This document shows positions 16,577 through 27,352 of a DNA stretch of 64,000 bases, in pieces. The first letter of the stretch is position 1. Each line of letters starts with the position of its first letter. Source of the stretch: Advenella sp. S44 (GTDB lineage: Bacteria > Pseudomonadota > Gammaproteobacteria > Burkholderiales > Burkholderiaceae_B); contig NZ_NEXS01000008.1 of the NCBI RefSeq assembly GCF_002810445.1, positions 124,001 through 188,000 of the forward strand, read 5' to 3'. The notes below the pieces were generated by a model. That model had not been told where the DNA came from. It saw only the letters and a list, made by a program, of their open reading frames with translations, and searched no databases. Made by a program: the position numbers and the translations under genes.

Positions 16577-17938
16577 TTATTTGCTGCGCTCCAGCACTGC
16601 GGCAAAAAAACCGTCGGTGCCATGAACATCGGGGCGCAACTTCAGATAAGGCGTCTTCATGCCCAATTCCGGACATCGGTCGCCCAAAACTTCCTGGGAA
16701 TTGAGCAGAGTGAACTCGGGATGGGCTGCCAGGAAGGCATCGACCTGTTGTTCGTTTTCCTGCGGCAGTACGCTGCAGGTGGAATACACCAGACGGCCGC
16801 CCGGCGCCACACAGCGCGCGGCACTGTTCAGAATACGCGTCTGCAACTGAGTTAACTCCTGCACGCTGGCCAGAGACTGGCGCCACTTGAGATCTGGATT
16901 GCGGCGCAGTGTGCCGACACCGGTACATGGCGCATCAACCAGCACCTTGTCGGCTTTGCCGGCAAGTCGTTTCACACGGGCATCGTTTTCGTTTGATATG
17001 GCAATGGGTGTCACATTCGACAGTCCGCTACGGGCGATTCGGGGCTTGGCCTTGGCCAGACGAGCGGCCGATACATCGAAGGCATACAGACGCCCGGCCG
17101 AGCGCATAAGAGCGCCAAGCAACAGGGTTTTACCGCCAGCCCCAGCGCAAAAATCAATCACCATGTCGGTGCGTTTTGGCCCTACCAGCAACGCCAGCAA
17201 CTGGCTGCCTTCATCCTGCACTTCCAGCGAGCCGTTTTCAAACAGGGTCCAGCGGGAAATTGCCGGTTTACCGTTAAGCCGAATGCCCCACGGAGAATAA
17301 GGCGTGGGCTGCGGATCGAACTCGGCGACCGGACTATCCTGCATTTGGGCCAACACCGTATCTCTGTCGATTTTGAAAGGGTTCACACGCAGATCGAGCG
17401 GCGCCTTCGTATTGAGCGCTGCGATCAGGCTTTCAAACTCGTCCATCTGGCTCATGTGCTCATACAGCCAGTCGGGCAGGCTGCCACGTATTTCCGGAGC
17501 CAGCGAAGCCAGGTCAATGGCCTCGACACGCACCAGCCAGCTTTTTTCTTCTTCGGAAAGCTGAGCCGCAACCGTGTCCTTACCTACCACCGAGGCAAGT
17601 CCCAGAATGGCCAGGCGCTCCAGCGCCGGTCCGGTTCCGCTTTCAGCGTATTGACGATAACGACGCAGGTGGCGCAGCACATCGAAAACGGCCTCGGCCA
17701 CTTCATTGCGGTCGCGCCCGCCCAGAGATTTATTGGCCCGGAACCAGGCCGAAAGCACGGCGTCGGCTGGGTGTTTCCACTTTAGCACTTCGTTCAATAC
17801 ATCGCGGATCTGGCCCAGGCGTACTGTATAGACGCCACGTTGGCGTGCGCCGGCCGCGGCGGGCCGGGGCGTGCGACGGGTAAAATCGGGTTTCGCAGAA
17901 CGGCGCCCTGTATCTTTTCTAGCGGATTTGATTGTCAT
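16577..17938 (-). CDS. RsmB/NOP2/Sun-family RNA m5C methyltransferase
   Basis: A 453-residue SAM-dependent RNA cytosine-5 methyltransferase. An N-terminal NusB-like helical region (about 40-130) is followed by the Rossmann methyltransferase domain. The SAM loop is DFCAGAGGKT (262-271), the first catalytic motif is DAPCTG (Cys338) and the nucleophile motif is YSTCS (Cys388), the two-cysteine arrangement of the RsmB/RsmF group. The first 35 residues are basic and probably disordered. Its substrate (RsmB C967-type or another site) cannot be settled here. It lies downstream of purN on the same strand, 115 bases away. Confidence 0.9.
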   Translation of the reverse strand: MTIKSARKDTGRRSAKPDFTRRTPRPAAAGARQRGVYTVRLGQIRDVLNEVLKWKHPADAVLSAWFRANKSLGGRDRNEVAEAVFDVLRHLRRYRQYAESGTGPALERLAILGLASVVGKDTVAAQLSEEEKSWLVRVEAIDLASLAPEIRGSLPDWLYEHMSQMDEFESLIAALNTKAPLDLRVNPFKIDRDTVLAQMQDSPVAEFDPQPTPYSPWGIRLNGKPAISRWTLFENGSLEVQDEGSQLLALLVGPKRTDMVIDFCAGAGGKTLLLGALMRSAGRLYAFDVSAARLAKAKPRIARSGLSNVTPIAISNENDARVKRLAGKADKVLVDAPCTGVGTLRRNPDLKWRQSLASVQELTQLQTRILNSAARCVAPGGRLVYSTCSVLPQENEQQVDAFLAAHPEFTLLNSQEVLGDRCPELGMKTPYLKLRPDVHGTDGFFAAVLERSK

Positions 17939-18053
17939 AATTTTGGCCTGATTGAACGTTATGGCTGATTGAACGTTATGTCAAATGTGGTTATCGATAT
18001 TGAAATATCCGGCGCTGATATAAGCGTAATCCATAGACGCTATATGCGACGGA

Positions 18054-18731
18054 TCAGCTGACATATTCCGTATCTGCGTAAAACTGCTGTAACGGCAGCG
18101 CTCTTGTTAAGCCGACTTTGCCATGCTCGTCCAGATAAACATCTTTTTCCACCAGCCATTGCAATACCTGGGGATAAAGCCGGTGCTCCATTACGAGCAC
18201 CCGCTGGGCGAGGCTTTGCGCAGTATCACCTGCAACGACGGGTACGACAGCCTGGGCGATAATCGGCCCCTGATCCAGCGCGGGAATGACAAAATGCACA
18301 CTACAGCCATGAACCCGCACACCGGCATCCAGTGCCTGCTGATGAGTATGCAGGCCGGGAAACAGCGGCAATAGCGACGGATGGATATTGACCAGTCTGC
18401 CGGTGTAATGCCGCACGAAGTCATCGCTCAGAATGCGCATGAAACCGGCAAGCAACACCAGATCGGGCCGATAGCGATCAATGCGCTCGGCCAGCGCCTG
18501 GTCATATTGCGCGCGAGTCTGGCCGCCAGCCGCATCATACACCAGTTGCTCTGTTGTTATTCCCTGAGCTTGCGCCCAGGCCAATCCTTCACTGCACGGA
18601 CTGTGCGAAATGACTGCCGTGATATTGACATTTGTAATTTGACTTGCAGCACGCACTAAGGCTTGCATATTCGAGCCGCGCCCGGAAATGAGAATGACGA
18701 CCCGGGCTGCCGCAGGATTTGTTGGTTTCAA
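18054..18731 (-). CDS. purN: Phosphoribosylglycinamide formyltransferase
   Basis: A 225-residue GAR transformylase that uses 10-formyltetrahydrofolate in the third step of purine synthesis. The phosphate-binding loop is ISGRGSNMQAL (residues 15-25). The catalytic triad is Asn115, His117 and Asp153 (NIHPSLLP; ALDQGPII), with the same 38-residue spacing as in E. coli PurN. Slightly longer than usual (about 212) through short extensions. It is divergent from ribF with only 49 bases between starts. Confidence 0.96.
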   Translation of the reverse strand: MKPTNPAAARVVILISGRGSNMQALVRAASQITNVNITAVISHSPCSEGLAWAQAQGITTEQLVYDAAGGQTRAQYDQALAERIDRYRPDLVLLAGFMRILSDDFVRHYTGRLVNIHPSLLPLFPGLHTHQQALDAGVRVHGCSVHFVIPALDQGPIIAQAVVPVVAGDTAQSLAQRVLVMEHRLYPQVLQWLVEKDVYLDEHGKVGLTRALPLQQFYADTEYVS

Positions 18732-18780
18732 CTGAACACTTCCGTATTACTTGCAAGTTTAAAATTGTAAACTGTATGGC

Positions 18781-19746
18781 GTGAAAAATCCTCTCCAAAT
18801 CTCCCGTCAGGCTTTTGCCTCGGCTGCCCAAACCGGCAGCGCCCTTACCATTGGCAATTTCGATGGCGTCCACCTGGGCCACCAGCAATTGCTCTCGCAC
18901 GTTGTCCGAACCGCCGCAGCCAAAGCGCTGGTGCCGTCGGTTATGACATTCGTACCACATCCGCGTGAATACTTTGCCCTTCGTGAACAACGTCCCGAAC
19001 TGGCCCCGACCCGGATTTCAACCCTGCGCGACAAAGTCCGTGCACTGTCCTGTTGCGGCATCCGGCACATTCATATCCGTCGCTTTGACCAGGCCTTTGC
19101 CCAGCAGTCGCCGGAGCAATTCATCGAAGACATTCTGGTGCGCCAGTTGGCCGTCAAGTGGCTTTATGTTGGTGAAGACTTTCGTTTCGGCAGCAAACGG
19201 CGCGGCGATATCGCCCTATTGCGCGAAGCGGGCGCTCGGTTTGGCTTTGAAGTAGAGACCTTGCATGACGTGCTGGACACGAGCGGCGTCCGATACTCCA
19301 GTTCCGAATTGCGCCAAGCACTGGCCTACGCAGACATTGAGCGGGCCCGCGAATTTCTTGGCCACGCCTATCAAATCAGCGGACATGTGATACACGGGCG
19401 AAAACTGGGCCGGACCATCGGCTTTCCGACACTCAACCTCCGCGCCATGCCGCGCTGCGCGTTGCGCTCGGGTATTTATGTGGTCAAGGTCGATGGACTG
19501 CAGGCCGGGCCGCTGCCGGCAATCGCCAGCCTTGGCGTTCGCCCAACTGTTGAAGAGGACGGACAAGTCCTGCTGGAAGTGCATATTCTCGATAAAAACG
19601 TATCGGCATACGGTAAACTTATTACAATAAGCTTTTTGCACGCCGTGCGGGACGAAGAAAAATTCCCCGATTTACAAACTCTGACTGACGCCATCCGCCA
19701 CGATGCGGACGTTGCTCGCAACTACTTTGCTGTCCATGGATTATAA
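18781..19746 (+). CDS. ribF: Bifunctional riboflavin kinase/FAD synthetase
   Basis: A 321-residue enzyme that phosphorylates riboflavin to FMN and adenylylates it to FAD. The N-terminal nucleotidyltransferase domain carries [13 protein letters not shown] (HxGH-type motif). The C-terminal kinase domain carries [11 protein letters not shown] and [19 protein letters not shown]. The start codon is GTG at 18781 (MKNPLQISR). It is the first gene of a plus-strand cluster; its end overlaps ileS by 11 bases. Confidence 0.95.
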   Translation: MKNPLQISRQAFASAAQTGSALTIGNFDGVHLGHQQLLSHVVRTAAAKALVPSVMTFVPHPREYFALREQRPELAPTRISTLRDKVRALSCCGIRHIHIRRFDQAFAQQSPEQFIEDILVRQLAVKWLYVGEDFRFGSKRRGDIALLREAGARFGFEVETLHDVLDTSGVRYSSSELRQALAYADIERAREFLGHAYQISGHVIHGRKLGRTIGFPTLNLRAMPRCALRSGIYVVKVDGLQAGPLPAIASLGVRPTVEEDGQVLLEVHILDKNVSAYGKLITISFLHAVRDEEKFPDLQTLTDAIRHDADVARNYFAVHGL

Positions 19747-22603
19747 GAACACCCTGAATCTGCCTGAAACCCCCTTCCCGATGCGGGGAAATTTGCCAAA
19801 ACGCGAACCCGGCTGGGTTCAAGAGTGGGAGCAAAAAAAAGTCTACCAGGCGATCCGCAAGGCCTGCGCCGGTCGCCCCACGTATATCCTGCATGATGGC
19901 CCGCCCTATGCAAACGGTGATATTCATATTGGCCATGCGGTCAACAAGATTCTCAAGGACATTATCCTCAAAAGTCGCACAATGGCGGGCTTTGACGCGC
20001 CCTACGTGCCTGGCTGGGACTGTCACGGCATGCCCATTGAAATCCAGATCGAAAAGAAATACGGCAAGAACCTGCCGGTGGCAGAGGTCCAGTCCAAGGC
20101 CCGCGCCTACGCACTGGAGCAGATTGACCGTCAGCGTGCCGACTTCAAACGCCTGGGCGTACTGGGCGATTGGGAAAACCCGTATCTGACCATGAATTAT
20201 GGCAATGAGGCCAATGAGTTGCGCGCGCTGGCGCGCATCATGGAAAAAGGCTACGTGTTCCGCGGCCTCAAACCGGTGAACTGGTGTTTCGATTGCGGCT
20301 CTGCGCTGGCCGAAGCCGAAGTGGAATATGCGGACCGCAAGGACCCGGCCATTGACGTGGCCTTTACCTTTGCCCAGAAAGACAAGCTGGCAGCCGCCTT
20401 CGGCGTAGACAGCGTGCAGGACGGTGCAGTCGTTATCTGGACCACAACACCCTGGACGATTCCGTCGAACCAGGCCCTGAACGTGCACCCGGAGGTCGTT
20501 TATGCCCTGGTGCGCCTGAGCGAGCCGCTACCTACCGGCCCATTGCTGTTGCTGGCCAAGGATCGGGTACAGGCCTGTCTTGAACACTGGCAGCTGGAAG
20601 GCACTGTGATTGCCGAATGTACCGGACAGGCGCTGGACCACATTGCGTTCCGCCATCCGCTGGCAGCTGCCGATGCGGGCTACGACCGGCTGTCACCGGT
20701 CTACCTGGGCGACTATGTCACGGTCGATACCGGAACCGGTATTGTTCACTCGGCGCCCGCGTATGGTGTAGAAGACTTCCAGTCCTGCAAGGCCAATGGC
20801 ATGGCAGACACCGACATCATCAGCCCGGTGATGGCAGACGGCAAATATGTGCCCTCTCTACCATTGTTCGGCGGCAAGACAATCTGGGAAGCGAACCCCG
20901 ACATTGTCAAGGCCATGCAGCAAGCTGGCACGCTGGTGCATGTGGAAAGCTACAAGCACAGTTATATGCATTGCTGGCGCCATAAAACGCCCATTATTTA
21001 TCGCGCCACCAGCCAGTGGTTCGCCGGCATGGATCGCCAGCCCGAAGATCAAACCGGTACCTTGCGTGAAAAAGCGCTGACCGGCATTGACGCCACCGGC
21101 TTTTATCCGACCTGGGGGCGAGCTCGCCTGCATGCCATGATTGCCAATCGTCCTGACTGGACCTTGTCGCGCCAGCGCCAATGGGGCGTGCCCATGGCAT
21201 TTTTTGTACACAAAGAAACAGGTCAGTTGCATCCGCGCACCGTTCAACTGCTTGAACAGATTGCGCAACGCGTTGAGAAACAGGGCATTGAAGCCTGGCA
21301 GGCGTTGGACCCGGCAGAACTGCTGGGTGACGAAGCCGCACAATACGAGAAAAACCGCGACACACTGGATGTCTGGTTCGACTCGGGAACCACGCATTTT
21401 ACCGTGCTGGGCGGCAAAGAGCAGGCAACCACCGGCTCGCATTCAGATACGCTGCGCTGGCCCGCAGATCTGTATCTGGAAGGATCGGATCAACACCGCG
21501 GCTGGTTCCATTCGTCGCTGCTGACTTCGTCCATGCTGTTCGGAGAGCCGCCCTACCGCAATCTGCTGACCCACGGCTTTGTGGTCGATGGCCAGGGACG
21601 CAAGATGAGCAAGTCGATGGGCAACGTGATTGCGCCACAGAAGGTATCCGACTCGCTGGGCGCAGAAATCATCCGGCTCTGGACTGCCTCAACCGATTAT
21701 TCGGGTGAACTGTCCATTTCGGACCAGATTCTCAAGCGCGTCGTTGAGGGGTATCGTCGTATCCGCAATACCTTGTGCTTCCTGCTGGGCAATCTGAATG
21801 ACTTTGATGCCGCAACCGATATGGTGCAAACCGGCGAACTGTTCGAAGTTGACCAGTACGCGCTTGCATTGACGCGGGACATGCAAAATGAAGTGATGGC
21901 CTACTATGACGAATTCAATTTTCATCCGGCCATGGCACGCCTGCAGATTTTCTGCTCAGAAGATCTGGGCTCGTTCTATCTGGATATACTCAAGGACCGC
22001 CTCTACGTAACAGGGCGCGACAGCCTGGCAAGGCGTTCGGCGCAAACGGCCCTGCTGCACATCACGCTAAGCCTGATCAAACTGCTGGCGCCGGTGTTGT
22101 CTTTTACTGCCGAAGAAGCCTGGCAGGAACTTCAGAAATCAACGCTGAAAAACACGGACAGCGCAGACACGGTCACGATTTTTACCGAAGTGTTCCACAG
22201 CCTGCCCGAGGTCGCCGATCACGCCGCCCTCAGTAAAAAATGGGAACGCATTCTGCAGATTCGCGCCGACCTGAACAAGCAACTGGAAGACGTACGCAGT
22301 GCGGGGCGGATCGGCTCTGCGTTGCAGGCCGAGGTGGATGTTTTCGCCGACGGACTGGATCTGGCCTACCTGCAGAGCCTGAACGATGACCTGCGTTTTG
22401 TATTTATTGTCTCGCGTGCCGCAGTACACGCAGGCGCGCCCGGCGAAGGCGTCAATTTCACCATCACGCCATCCGAACATCGCAAATGTGAACGCTGCTG
22501 GCATTACCGTGAAGAAGTGGGCAGCATCGCGGACCACCCGGATATCTGCTCACGCTGCGATGATAATCTGCACCACGGTGGCGAGGACAGGCACTATGCA
22601 TAA
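19736..22603 (+). CDS. ileS: Isoleucyl-tRNA synthetase
   Basis: A 955-residue class I aminoacyl-tRNA synthetase. HIGH is at residues 64-67 and KMSKS at 623-627; the editing (CP1) domain lies between ([14 protein letters not shown]). The C-terminal zinc-binding segment with CERCWHY and CSRCDDNL is present, as in bacterial-type IleS. The start at ATG 19736 ([18 protein letters not shown]) is chosen over an in-frame codon at 19703 by match to known N-termini. It overlaps ribF upstream and lspA downstream (8 bases), so the three are translationally coupled. Confidence 0.97.
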   Translation: MDYKNTLNLPETPFPMRGNLPKREPGWVQEWEQKKVYQAIRKACAGRPTYILHDGPPYANGDIHIGHAVNKILKDIILKSRTMAGFDAPYVPGWDCHGMPIEIQIEKKYGKNLPVAEVQSKARAYALEQIDRQRADFKRLGVLGDWENPYLTMNYGNEANELRALARIMEKGYVFRGLKPVNWCFDCGSALAEAEVEYADRKDPAIDVAFTFAQKDKLAAAFGVDSVQDGAVVIWTTTPWTIPSNQALNVHPEVVYALVRLSEPLPTGPLLLLAKDRVQACLEHWQLEGTVIAECTGQALDHIAFRHPLAAADAGYDRLSPVYLGDYVTVDTGTGIVHSAPAYGVEDFQSCKANGMADTDIISPVMADGKYVPSLPLFGGKTIWEANPDIVKAMQQAGTLVHVESYKHSYMHCWRHKTPIIYRATSQWFAGMDRQPEDQTGTLREKALTGIDATGFYPTWGRARLHAMIANRPDWTLSRQRQWGVPMAFFVHKETGQLHPRTVQLLEQIAQRVEKQGIEAWQALDPAELLGDEAAQYEKNRDTLDVWFDSGTTHFTVLGGKEQATTGSHSDTLRWPADLYLEGSDQHRGWFHSSLLTSSMLFGEPPYRNLLTHGFVVDGQGRKMSKSMGNVIAPQKVSDSLGAEIIRLWTASTDYSGELSISDQILKRVVEGYRRIRNTLCFLLGNLNDFDAATDMVQTGELFEVDQYALALTRDMQNEVMAYYDEFNFHPAMARLQIFCSEDLGSFYLDILKDRLYVTGRDSLARRSAQTALLHITLSLIKLLAPVLSFTAEEAWQELQKSTLKNTDSADTVTIFTEVFHSLPEVADHAALSKKWERILQIRADLNKQLEDVRSAGRIGSALQAEVDVFADGLDLAYLQSLNDDLRFVFIVSRAAVHAGAPGEGVNFTITPSEHRKCERCWHYREEVGSIADHPDICSRCDDNLHHGGEDRHYA

Positions 22604-23117
22604 AGGGGTGACGCCGGCAACACGCGTTATTCCGTACATGACGTGGCTCGCGCTGGCCCTGCTGCTGATCGGCGCAGACCAGCTTAGCAAACAGTACTTT
22701 GAACAGAATTTCGAGTATTTGCAACGCGTGAATGTGCTGCCCGTCTTCGATTTTATTCTGATCTACAATCAGGGTGCAGCCTTCAGCCTGCTGGCCGACG
22801 GCGCCGGATGGCAGCGATGGTTTTTCCTGGCGCTGGGCCTGGCCGCTTCTGCATTTATTCTGTATCTGCTGCGCAAGCACCGCGAGCAACCGCTTTTCTG
22901 CCTGGCGTTGGCGCTCATTCTTGCCGGTGCCATCGGCAACGTGATCGACAGAACGTTATATGGGCATGTGATCGATTTTTTGCTGTTTTACTGGAACGAC
23001 GCTTATTTTCCGGCCTTTAATCTGGCCGACACTTTCATTACCATCGGCGCTATTTTGCTGATACTTGATGAGCTGCGGCGCTATCTGCGCGACAGGAAAA
23101 GGGAGCAACAGACATGA
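22596..23117 (+). CDS. lspA: Lipoprotein signal peptidase (signal peptidase II)
   Basis: A 173-residue inner-membrane aspartyl protease that cleaves prolipoprotein signal peptides. Four hydrophobic helices; the conserved motifs are [24 protein letters not shown] (first catalytic Asp) and [11 protein letters not shown] (second catalytic Asp). The frame is open far upstream within ileS, but ATG 22596 ([10 protein letters not shown]), overlapping the ileS stop, gives the normal length. The ileS-lspA order is common in proteobacteria. Its stop overlaps the coaBC start (ATGA). Confidence 0.95.
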   Translation: MHKGVTPATRVIPYMTWLALALLLIGADQLSKQYFEQNFEYLQRVNVLPVFDFILIYNQGAAFSLLADGAGWQRWFFLALGLAASAFILYLLRKHREQPLFCLALALILAGAIGNVIDRTLYGHVIDFLLFYWNDAYFPAFNLADTFITIGAILLILDELRRYLRDRKREQQT

Positions 23118-24331
23118 GTCCGCTTTGCGGCAAACGCATCCTGATTGGCCTCACCGGAGGCATTGCCTGCTACAAGACGGCCGAGCTGGTACGGCGCCTG
23201 CAGGATCATGGCGCAGTCATTACCGTTGCCATGACGCACGCAGCGACCCAGTTTGTTACCCCCACCACGTTCCAGGCGCTCTCGGGCAATCCGGTCTACA
23301 CTGAAACGCTGGACGATCGGATGGACAACAGCATGGCACATATCAATTTAAGTCGCCAGGCCGACCTGATCCTGATCGTGCCGGCCAGCGCCGATTTCAT
23401 GGCCAAGCTGACGCACGGCCTGGCCGACGATCTGCTTTCCACGGTGTGCCTCGCCCGCGGCCTGTGCCCCCTGGTGGTGGTGCCGGCCATGAATCGTGAG
23501 ATGTGGGGACATCCTGCTACCCAACGCAACGCGGCGCAATTGCGCAATGACGGCGTCAGGCTCTGGGGTCCGGCAAGCGGCTCGCAGGCCTGCAACGAGG
23601 TGGGCGAGGGTCGCATGCTGGAGCCGGAGCAAATCATCTTCGAAGCCCTTGCTTTTTTCCAGGGCAAAGCGCTGGCCGGCAAAAGCGTTCTGGTCACTGC
23701 CGGGCCGACGCAGGAAGACATTGACCCGGTGCGTTTTATCAGCAATCGCTCTTCGGGAAAAATGGGTTACGCGATTGCTCGCGCAGCCTGGGAGGCCGGT
23801 GCGCGGGTTACGCTCGTGTCTGGGCCCACCGCGCTGGATGCCCCTTACGGCGTTGACAGAATCAACGTCAAAACGGCGCGCCAAATGCATGCTCATGTGA
23901 TGCAATTGGCGCCTGAACAGGACATATTCATCGCTGTAGCTGCCGTGGCCGACTGGCGGGTGAGTAACGCACAAGAGCAGAAAGTCAAGAAAACCGGCAC
24001 GCAAGGCGGCCTGGATCTGGCGTTGACAGAAAATCCGGATATTCTGGCCGACGTGGCTGCCCTGGACAAGGGCCCCTGGTGCGTGGGATTTGCCGCAGAA
24101 ACAGAGCATTTGCACGACTTTGCCGAAGCCAAGCGCAAGCGAAAAAAAATCCCCCTGCTGGTAGGCAATCTGGCCCAGGAAACGATGGAGGCGGACCAGT
24201 CGCGGATGGTGCTATTTGACGAGCAAGGCAGTCATCCCCTGCCCGTTCAGGATAAGCTGGCGGCGGCGCGCCGGCTGATTACCGAGATCGTCAAACGCAG
24301 CGACAAACCGAACGCGTCCAGAGGTAATTGA
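23114..24331 (+). CDS. coaBC: Phosphopantothenoylcysteine decarboxylase/synthetase
   Basis: A 405-residue bifunctional coenzyme A synthesis enzyme. The N-terminal CoaC flavoprotein domain (about 1-190) has GGIACYKTAELVRRL, VVVPAMNREMW and the substrate-clamp cysteine region SQACNEVGEGRM. The C-terminal CoaB domain begins at KSVLVTAGPTQEDIDPVRFISNRSSGKMG. Length is standard. Coupled to lspA by a 4-base overlap. Confidence 0.96.
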   Translation: MSPLCGKRILIGLTGGIACYKTAELVRRLQDHGAVITVAMTHAATQFVTPTTFQALSGNPVYTETLDDRMDNSMAHINLSRQADLILIVPASADFMAKLTHGLADDLLSTVCLARGLCPLVVVPAMNREMWGHPATQRNAAQLRNDGVRLWGPASGSQACNEVGEGRMLEPEQIIFEALAFFQGKALAGKSVLVTAGPTQEDIDPVRFISNRSSGKMGYAIARAAWEAGARVTLVSGPTALDAPYGVDRINVKTARQMHAHVMQLAPEQDIFIAVAAVADWRVSNAQEQKVKKTGTQGGLDLALTENPDILADVAALDKGPWCVGFAAETEHLHDFAEAKRKRKKIPLLVGNLAQETMEADQSRMVLFDEQGSHPLPVQDKLAAARRLITEIVKRSDKPNASRGN

Positions 24332-24364
24332 TCTGCGGCCACGGCTGCGTAATTCCAACCTCCG

Positions 24365-24988
24365 ATGCAAATTTATATTGATCAAATTCTTGCATTTATT
24401 ACCCAGCACCAACACTGGGCAGGGCCGGTTATCGGCCTGATTTCCTTTGGCGAGTCTTTGTTGATCGTGGGGCTGTTTGTGCCTGCCACCGTGCTGTTGC
24501 CGCTGACCGGCGTATTAATTGCCAACGGAACGCTGGAACTGACCAGCGTGCTGCTGTGGGGCATAGCCGGCGCCATCGCGGGCGACGCCGTTTCCTATTG
24601 GATAGGCAGCGCCTATGGCCCGGCGCTGCTTAAAACCGATATGCTGCAGAAACGCCGGCGCAGCGTGGCGCGTGCCCGACTATTATTTTACCGTTACGGC
24701 TTTCTGTCCGTTTTCGCGGGGCGCTTCATGGGCGCTTTCCGCTCGCTTATCCCGGGCATGGCTGGCATAATGAACATGCCGCAGGGGAAATTTCAGCTTG
24801 CCAATGTGCTCTCGGGCATGATTTGGTTCCCCTGGCTTCTGATGCCGGGCTATCTCGGCGTACACGGCGCCGACGCATTGGGGCCAACAGCAAGCCTGGC
24901 CATATTAGCAGCATTGGCCGTGGTATGTATTATCGTTATCTTGGCTAGACGAAGGCGTGCGCTGCGTCAGGCGCAAAAAAAACGCTGA
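24365..24988 (+). CDS. DedA family inner-membrane protein
   Basis: A 207-residue DedA/SNARE-associated membrane protein. Marks of the family are the N-terminal reentrant region (GLISFGESLLIVGLFVPATVLLPLTG), the GDAVSYWIGSAYG motif and the central basic FYRYGFLSVFAGRFMGAFRSLIPGMAG segment, followed by further helices and a basic tail. DedA proteins are linked to undecaprenyl-phosphate or phospholipid recycling and membrane homeostasis. It lies 33 bases after coaBC on the same strand. Confidence 0.92.
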   Translation: MQIYIDQILAFITQHQHWAGPVIGLISFGESLLIVGLFVPATVLLPLTGVLIANGTLELTSVLLWGIAGAIAGDAVSYWIGSAYGPALLKTDMLQKRRRSVARARLLFYRYGFLSVFAGRFMGAFRSLIPGMAGIMNMPQGKFQLANVLSGMIWFPWLLMPGYLGVHGADALGPTASLAILAALAVVCIIVILARRRRALRQAQKKR

Positions 24989-25043
24989 CGACTGTGGATA
25001 CGCATACCGCGATCCGCGCAGTGACGCCCAATGGAGCTCAACA

Positions 25044-25562
25044 ATGAATATGGACTACCGCGAACCCAGAAACGGCGATTTTGCCAGTTATGTAGAAGAA
25101 CTGAGTCGTCATTTTGATATGAAGGAACAGGCAGTGAACCCGGATTTTTCCTCGGGTTTTCCATCAAAGCTGATCGACACAACGAGCCAAGGCAATCGTG
25201 CGACGGCGGCCTCCGGCGCGCCGGCAAGCAGCAAACAAAAGCAGGCAGCGAATCAACCGACAGCCGATATTGGCTTTCCGGTGCCACCCAGCGGCAAACA
25301 GCACACCGGGTTTGAAACACGGCCTGTCGCGCAGAGTCAGAAAAAACCGCGGTCTTTCCCGGTTTCTCTTGTGCTCGGACTCGTTGCCGTTGTCCTTTTT
25401 ATATTGATCAATGCATTCGAGACCAATGGCCGCAGGCTCGATCTTGACGGGATGGGCGGTCCACTGATCTTTATTCTGGTGGTCCTGTTCATCATTTACA
25501 AGCGGATTCGGAACGCCGCAAAACGATTTCCCACTTCGGTTACCACTAAGAAACAAATATGA
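25044..25562 (+). CDS. Hypothetical protein with two C-terminal membrane segments
   Basis: A 172-residue protein. Residues 1-105 are polar and low-complexity ([20 protein letters not shown], then Ser/Ala/Gln-rich). Two hydrophobic segments follow (about 112-130 and 145-160), ending in a short basic tail. GGAG lies 8 bases before ATG 25044. The stop overlaps the dut start (ATGA at 25559-25562), so it is in the same operon. No family recognised. Confidence 0.75.
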   Translation: MNMDYREPRNGDFASYVEELSRHFDMKEQAVNPDFSSGFPSKLIDTTSQGNRATAASGAPASSKQKQAANQPTADIGFPVPPSGKQHTGFETRPVAQSQKKPRSFPVSLVLGLVAVVLFILINAFETNGRRLDLDGMGGPLIFILVVLFIIYKRIRNAAKRFPTSVTTKKQI

Positions 25563-26005
25563 AACTTGATGTCAAAATTCTAGACGAACGCATGCGCGAC
25601 CAACTGCCTACCTATGCCACTAGCGGATCGGCCGGGCTGGACTTGCGCGCCTGCCTTGAACAGGAACAGACACTGGCCCCTGGCGCATCGCTGCTGGTGC
25701 CAACCGGTATTTCCATTTATCTGCAGGACCCGCGTTATGCCGCCATGATCCTGCCACGCTCAGGCCTAGGACACAAGAATGGAATCGTATTGGGAAATCT
25801 GGTCGGCCTGATTGACGCCGACTATCAGGGGCCGCTAATGGTTTCCGTCTGGAATCGCAGTCAGACGCCTTTTGTTTTAACACCCATGGAGCGCATTGCG
25901 CAACTGGTCGTTGTACCCGTCATGCAGGTCGCGTTCAATGTGGTTGAGGAGTTTACACAGAGCGAGCGCGGCGTAGGCGGTTTTGGCAGTACCGGCAGCC
26001 GCTGA
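25559..26005 (+). CDS. dut: Deoxyuridine 5'-triphosphate nucleotidohydrolase
   Basis: A 148-residue homotrimeric dUTPase that hydrolyses dUTP to dUMP. All five motifs are present: [37 protein letters not shown] and the flexible C-terminal [12 protein letters not shown]. Last gene of the ribF-to-dut cluster. With Ung elsewhere in the window, it forms the cell's defence against uracil in DNA. Confidence 0.97.
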   Translation: MKLDVKILDERMRDQLPTYATSGSAGLDLRACLEQEQTLAPGASLLVPTGISIYLQDPRYAAMILPRSGLGHKNGIVLGNLVGLIDADYQGPLMVSVWNRSQTPFVLTPMERIAQLVVVPVMQVAFNVVEEFTQSERGVGGFGSTGSR

Positions 26006-26134
26006 TACGGCTTCGGCAACGGCCTGCACCGGGGACGACCATCGTTTTCAAAGTACGAATGCAGACTGCCCGTGAACATGCTGGCCCCATAGGGTGGGCC
26101 CACGCCGATATTTTTAATTATTCAGGAAAAAGTA

Positions 26135-27136
26135 ATGAATCAGACAAAACGAACGCTGCTAAAAAGCGCACTGGCCACCCTAATGGGCGCCGCCCTGCTG
26201 CAACCGGTCATGGCTCAGGAAGCATCATATCCGACCAAACCGATTACCTTTGTCGTGCCCTATTCTCCAGGCGGCCCACTGGACGGCGTAGCGCGTTTGC
26301 TGGCCGAACACGCTGGAAAAACGCTGAAACAAACCATTATTGTGGAAAACAAACCCGGTGCTGGCGGCAATATCGGCGCAGGCATGGTCGCCCGCGCCAA
26401 GCCTGACGGTTATTCAATCGTCATGGGCGCAGTCGCCACACATGCCATCAACCCGTGGCTATACAAAAATCTGAATTACGATCCAGTCAAGGATTTTGAA
26501 CCCATTCTGCTGGTATCGGAAGTGCCCAATGTTCTGGTGGTCAGCACCGCATTCTCAGATAAAAATAAAATCACGGATGTTGCGTCGTTGATCGAATATG
26601 CCAAAAGCAATCCCGGCAAGCTGAATTATGCCTCGGGGGGCAATGGCAGCGCCGGCCATCTTGCCGGCGAACTGATCAAGCAGCGCACCGGCATTGACGC
26701 CGTGCACGTCCCCTACCAGGGCGCCAGCCCGGCAAAGCTGTCGCTGTTGTCAGACCAAACCCAGTTCATGTTTGATAATCTGGCCTCTGCCCTGCCCATG
26801 GTCAAAGATGGCAAGGTGCGTGCCCTGGCGCTGACGACCAAAGCAACATCTGACATCATGAAAGACGTGCCCACCATGGAGTCTGCCGGCATCCCGGATT
26901 TTGATATCAGCACCTGGTTTGGCATCTTCGCAACTGGCGGCACGCCCAACGAGGTAGTCAACACCTTGCATGAGGCCTTTGCAGCCGCCATGCAGGACGA
27001 AGCGGTCAAGAAACAACTGCTGAACATGGGTTCGGACACCAAACCGTCCTCTTCCGAGGAATTTGCGGCAAAGGTCAAAACCGAAATGGCAAAATACAAA
27101 GACATTGTCAAAATCTCGGGTGCATCGGCCCAGTAA
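26135..27136 (+). CDS. Bug-family tripartite tricarboxylate transporter substrate-binding protein
   Basis: A 333-residue periplasmic binding protein of the Bug (TctC-like) family, strongly expanded in Alcaligenaceae. A signal peptide (MNQTKRTLLKSALATLMGAA, cleavage after VMAQ) precedes YPTKPITFVVPYSPGGPLDGVARLLA, the family's N-terminal signature; AGGNIGAGMVARAKPDGY and a conserved GASPA loop follow. No tctA/tctB membrane genes are adjacent, which is usual for these orphan receptors. The ligand is unknown. It converges on the branched-chain-type binding protein gene. Confidence 0.93.
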   Translation: MNQTKRTLLKSALATLMGAALLQPVMAQEASYPTKPITFVVPYSPGGPLDGVARLLAEHAGKTLKQTIIVENKPGAGGNIGAGMVARAKPDGYSIVMGAVATHAINPWLYKNLNYDPVKDFEPILLVSEVPNVLVVSTAFSDKNKITDVASLIEYAKSNPGKLNYASGGNGSAGHLAGELIKQRTGIDAVHVPYQGASPAKLSLLSDQTQFMFDNLASALPMVKDGKVRALALTTKATSDIMKDVPTMESAGIPDFDISTWFGIFATGGTPNEVVNTLHEAFAAAMQDEAVKKQLLNMGSDTKPSSSEEFAAKVKTEMAKYKDIVKISGASAQ

Positions 27137-27168
27137 AGCCCGTTAGCATTTTGCCAGTCACTTGGAGC

Positions 27169-27294
27169 AATCGCCAATGCAACTGCGATCCGACAATCGC
27201 AAATGCTATGCCGATTCTCCATCGCTCGACCGTTTCTATTCGACATCGCTAAGGCAGTTCCTATTCGGCAATCGCCATCGCAATTCCAAATCCG
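27169..27294. repeat. Degenerate tandem repeat of about 25 bp, five copies
   Basis: Units beginning AATCGC or CATCGC start near 27169, 27195, 27220, 27244 and 27270. Each holds a second weaker half (GCGAT/CCGATT/CTATTC), so the array can also be read at about 12-13 bp. It lies between two convergent genes and right before a hairpin. Confidence 0.55.
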
Positions 27295-27328
27295 GCCTCA
27301 CACCTGCCATTCAGGCATCTGTGAGGCC
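27294..27328. terminator. Hairpin between convergent genes, terminator-like
   Basis: GGCCTCACA (27294-27302) and TGTGAGGCC (27320-27328) form a perfect 9-bp stem, with an inner GCC/GGC pairing possible. Neither side has a real T-run, so it may act as a weak bidirectional or mRNA-end-stabilising element. Confidence 0.45.
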
Positions 27329-27352
27329 GAGTTCCGTTTAAACGCCCATGAT

